Origin: DAOMNN01 sp964404505
GTDB taxonomy: Bacteria; Pseudomonadota; Gammaproteobacteria; Burkholderiales; Rhodocyclaceae
Direction: 5' to 3'
Length of the DNA: 23,912 bases
Assembly: GCA_964404505.1 (NCBI GenBank)
Contig: CAYOKH010000024.1
Location: 1-23,912 of the forward strand
This document shows, one piece after another, positions 21,896-23,912 of the stretch; the stretch's first letter is position 1, and each line of letters begins with the position of its first letter. A program made the translations under genes and the position numbers. Below the pieces are notes generated by a model. It ran no database searches. It was not told the origin of the DNA and was given only the letters and a program-made list of their open reading frames with translations.

Positions 21896-22348
21896 ATGCA
21901 AATCATTCTTCTCGAGAAAGTCACCAATCTTGGTACCCTCGGCGACATCGTCAAGGTCAAGGACGGTTATGCCCGCAATTTCCTGATCCCGCAAGGCAAG
22001 GCCAAGCGCGCGACAGAGGCGAACAAGGCCGAGTTCGAGGGGCGTCGCGCCGAGCTCGAGCGCCTGCAGGGCGAGAAGCTGACCGAGGCTCAGTCACTTG
22101 CAGGAAAGCTGGAGGGCCTGATGGTACAGATTACGCGCAAGGCGGGGATGGACGGTCGGCTGTTCGGCTCGGTGACCAATGCCGACGTCGCCGAAGCCCT
22201 GGAAACCCAGGGTTTCACGATCGAGCGCAGTTCCATCCGCATGCCGGAAGGTCCGATCAAGCAGGTTGGCGATGTCCGGATCGATGTCGCGCTGCACGCG
22301 GATGCGGTGACCAGCATTACCGTATCGGTTCTTGGCGAACAGCAGTAA
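21896..22348 (+). CDS. rplI: 50S ribosomal protein L9
   Basis: A 150-residue large-subunit protein with the expected two-domain layout. The N-terminal domain is MQIILLEKVTNLGTLGDIV followed by VKDGYARNFLIPQGKA. A long connecting helix rich in Glu, Lys and Arg comes next (about 42-75). The C-terminal rRNA-binding domain has KAGMDGRLFGSVTNADVAEAL. ATG 21896 follows a GGAGAG Shine-Dalgarno. It is last in the operon, with an intrinsic terminator 20 nt downstream. Confidence 0.98.
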   Translation: MQIILLEKVTNLGTLGDIVKVKDGYARNFLIPQGKAKRATEANKAEFEGRRAELERLQGEKLTEAQSLAGKLEGLMVQITRKAGMDGRLFGSVTNADVAEALETQGFTIERSSIRMPEGPIKQVGDVRIDVALHADAVTSITVSVLGEQQ

Positions 22349-22368
22349 GCCGGTCCGCCGGAAACGAG

Positions 22369-22396
22369 AAAAGGGGCTGCCGACGCAGCCCCTTTT
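22369..22396 (+). terminator. strong intrinsic terminator of the rpsF-rplI operon
   Basis: AAAAGGGGCTGC (22369-22380) pairs perfectly with GCAGCCCCTTTT (22385-22396), giving a 12-bp stem with a CGAC tetraloop. It ends in T5-C-TTT. This is a textbook Rho-independent terminator. The flanking A and T runs make it partly effective on the opposite strand too. Confidence 0.93.
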
Positions 22397-22411
22397 TCTT
22401 TGCGCGCCCGG

Positions 22412-22417
22412 TAGAAT
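22412..22417 (+). promoter_or_regulatory. possible -10 element of a dnaB promoter
   Basis: TAGAAT lies 28 bp upstream of the dnaB start and just after the operon terminator. A promoter is expected here because the terminator separates dnaB from rplI. No recognisable -35 is seen at the right distance, where the terminator stem lies. Confidence 0.3.
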
Positions 22418-22445
22418 CGAAACCCCTAAGACAGACAGAAGTCCG

Positions 22446-23846
22446 ATGGCCTCTTCCAGTTCGACTCGCTCCGGCAGCGCCGGGGACCCGCAGATCGCCT
22501 CGATCCGGCTGCCGCCGCATTCGGTCGAGGCGGAGCAGTCCCTGATCGGCGGCATCATGCTCGATAACGCCGCCTGGGAGCGAATCGCAGATCTGGTGAC
22601 AGTCGAGGATTTCTATCGTGACGACCACCGGCGCATCTACCGCCACATTTCGCGCCTGATCGATCTCGGAAAACCGGCTGACGTTGTGACCGTGTTCGAG
22701 TCGCTCGAGAAGAATGCCGAGTCCGAGCAGGCCGGGGGGCTCGCGTATCTGGCCGAGGTTGCGAACAGCACGCCGTCGGCTGCCAACATCCGCCGCTATG
22801 CGGAGATCGTGCGCGAACGCGCCATCCTGCGGAAGATGGTCGCGGTGGGCGACGAGATTGCCGCCAGTGCGCTGAGTCCGGCTGGCCGCGATGCGAAGGC
22901 CTTGCTCGACGAGGCCGAGGCGCGCGTTTTCGAGATTGCCGAGGCGGGCGCGCGACACGCAAGCGGGTTTGTTTCGATCCAGCCGATTCTCAAACAGGTG
23001 GTCGACAGGGTGCAGGAACTCTATGACCGGGACAATCCGCTCGACGTGACGGGGGTGCCGACGGGGCTGATCGACCTCGACGAAAGGACCTCGGGTCTAC
23101 AGCCTTCCGACATGATCGTTCTCGCGGGTCGGCCGGCGATGGGAAAGACTTCGCTCGCGCTCAACATTGCCGAACACGTCGCGGTCGACTGCCGGTTGCC
23201 GGTGGCGATTTTCTCGATGGAGATGCCGGGAACCCAGCTTGCGACGCGATTCATTTCTTCGCTTGGCCGCATCGACCAGCACAAGTTGCGCACAGGGCGT
23301 CTCGGCGACGAAGACTGGCAACGGCTCACCATGGCCATGGGCAAGCTCTATGACGCCCCCCTTTTCATCGATGAGACACCGGGTCTGAATCCGATTGACC
23401 TGAGGGCGCGTGCACGAAGGCTCTCGCGCCAATGCGGCAAGCTCGGGCTGATCGTCATCGACTACCTGCAGTTGATGACGAGCACCCGGGACGGCGACAA
23501 CAGGGCGGCGGAGCTTTCCGAGATTTCGCGCTCGGTGAAGTCGCTCGCCAAGGAATTGCATGTACCGATCATTGCGCTTTCACAGTTGAACCGGAGCCTG
23601 GAACAGCGTCCCAACAAACGCCCCATCATGTCCGATCTGCGCGAATCCGGAGCAATCGAGCAGGACGCCGACATCATCATGTTCATTTATCGCGATGAGG
23701 TTTACAACCCCGAGTCGGCCGACAAGGGTTCGGCGGAACTCATCATCGGGAAGCACCGCAACGGACCGACCGGGATGGTGCGCCTGACCTTCATCGGCGA
23801 GTGCACCCGCTTCGAGAACTTCGCCTCGTCTGCCGCGCAATATTGA
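22446..23846 (+). CDS. dnaB: replicative DNA helicase DnaB
   Basis: A 466-residue hexameric 5'-3' helicase that drives the replication fork. The N-terminal domain has PPHSVEAEQSLIGGIML and DFYRDDHRRIYRHI. The RecA-like C-terminal domain has VPTGLIDLDERTSGLQPSD, Walker A GRPAMGKTSLAL (Lys234), Walker B LIVIDYLQLM (Asp339), SQLNRSLEQRPNKRPIMSDL, ESGAIEQDADI and KHRNGPTG. It is full length with no intein. ATG 22446 is chosen because the in-frame codons further upstream read through the terminator; the ribosome-binding site is weak (AGAAG). It is separated from rplI by the intrinsic terminator. Confidence 0.97.
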   Translation: MASSSSTRSGSAGDPQIASIRLPPHSVEAEQSLIGGIMLDNAAWERIADLVTVEDFYRDDHRRIYRHISRLIDLGKPADVVTVFESLEKNAESEQAGGLAYLAEVANSTPSAANIRRYAEIVRERAILRKMVAVGDEIAASALSPAGRDAKALLDEAEARVFEIAEAGARHASGFVSIQPILKQVVDRVQELYDRDNPLDVTGVPTGLIDLDERTSGLQPSDMIVLAGRPAMGKTSLALNIAEHVAVDCRLPVAIFSMEMPGTQLATRFISSLGRIDQHKLRTGRLGDEDWQRLTMAMGKLYDAPLFIDETPGLNPIDLRARARRLSRQCGKLGLIVIDYLQLMTSTRDGDNRAAELSEISRSVKSLAKELHVPIIALSQLNRSLEQRPNKRPIMSDLRESGAIEQDADIIMFIYRDEVYNPESADKGSAELIIGKHRNGPTGMVRLTFIGECTRFENFASSAAQY

Positions 23847-23912
23847 TTCACGGAGGCGTTGTGTGGTGTCGTTTGTTTTTTTGGATGGGTTTTGGTTGAC
23901 GGGTTTGCGGGT
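23847..23912. other. G/T-rich tail after dnaB, no definite gene
   Basis: From about 23858 to the end nearly all bases are G or T (2 A and 3 C in 55), unlike the rest of the window. GGAGG (23852-23856) stands 4 nt before GTG 23861, but that frame stops after 12 codons. A TTG frame from 23859 stays open to the edge. It is either the start of a gene with an error or contig-end artefact; no product can be named. Confidence 0.4.

Noticed and set aside
22332..22445. 38-codon N-terminal extension of dnaB
   Set aside because: It would be translated through the rplI end and the intrinsic terminator; DnaB homology begins after ATG 22446.
23871..23883. T-run after dnaB as an intrinsic terminator
   Set aside because: No stable GC stem precedes it.
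1..23912. Search for CRISPR arrays, insertion sequences, tRNAs and rRNAs
   Set aside because: No regularly spaced repeats, transposase motifs, terminal inverted repeats, cloverleafs or rRNA signatures were seen by reading.

Overview
The window is GC-rich, densely coding chromosomal DNA. The gene order at its right end, rpsF-priB-rpsR-rplI-dnaB, with a PriB primosomal protein between S6 and S18, is typical of Betaproteobacteria. No genus is claimed. There is no mobile element, tRNA, rRNA or CRISPR array, and almost every base belongs to a gene on the + strand. The only minus-strand gene is a truncated glgB at the left edge.

Layout: (1) 1-1133, minus: N-terminal 377 codons of a glycogen branching enzyme, cut by the window edge. 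(2) 1134-1473: a divergent intergenic region with two back-to-back extended -10 promoter candidates and structured sequence in the presumed glgB leader. (3) 1474-8225: a four-gene cassette encoding a TVP38/DedA-type membrane protein, a six-hairpin-type glycoside hydrolase, a GT4 glycosyltransferase, and a two-domain protein joining a type I phosphodiesterase/nucleotide pyrophosphatase (NPP) to an endonuclease/exonuclease/phosphatase (EEP) domain. The first three genes overlap by 4 bases at each junction, and the last is linked through a 20-codon mini-ORF coupled on both sides. (4) 8508-9176: an alpha/beta hydrolase, possibly with its own promoter. (5) 9241-20712: an alpha-glucan/trehalose block with treZ, a fused malQ-treY, glgP and glgA. 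(6) 20775-20795: a hairpin that probably ends the glgA transcript. (7) 20797-22396: rpsF promoter, rpsF-priB-rpsR-rplI and a very strong intrinsic terminator. (8) 22446-23846: dnaB. (9) 23847-23912: an oddly G/T-rich tail.

How the genes fit together: GlgA elongates and GlgB branches glycogen, and GlgP shortens outer chains to glucose-1-phosphate. MalQ redistributes malto-oligosaccharides, and TreY and TreZ convert their reducing ends to trehalose. The window therefore holds both arms of a glycogen-trehalose cycle. No ADP-glucose pyrophosphorylase (glgC) or classical debranching enzyme (glgX) is visible.

The part least explained by known pathways is the 1474-8225 cassette. Its tight coupling of a lipid-handling-type membrane protein, a glycosidase, a glycosyltransferase and a dual phosphoesterase suggests one membrane-associated glycan or glycolipid process. 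The substrate cannot be read from sequence.
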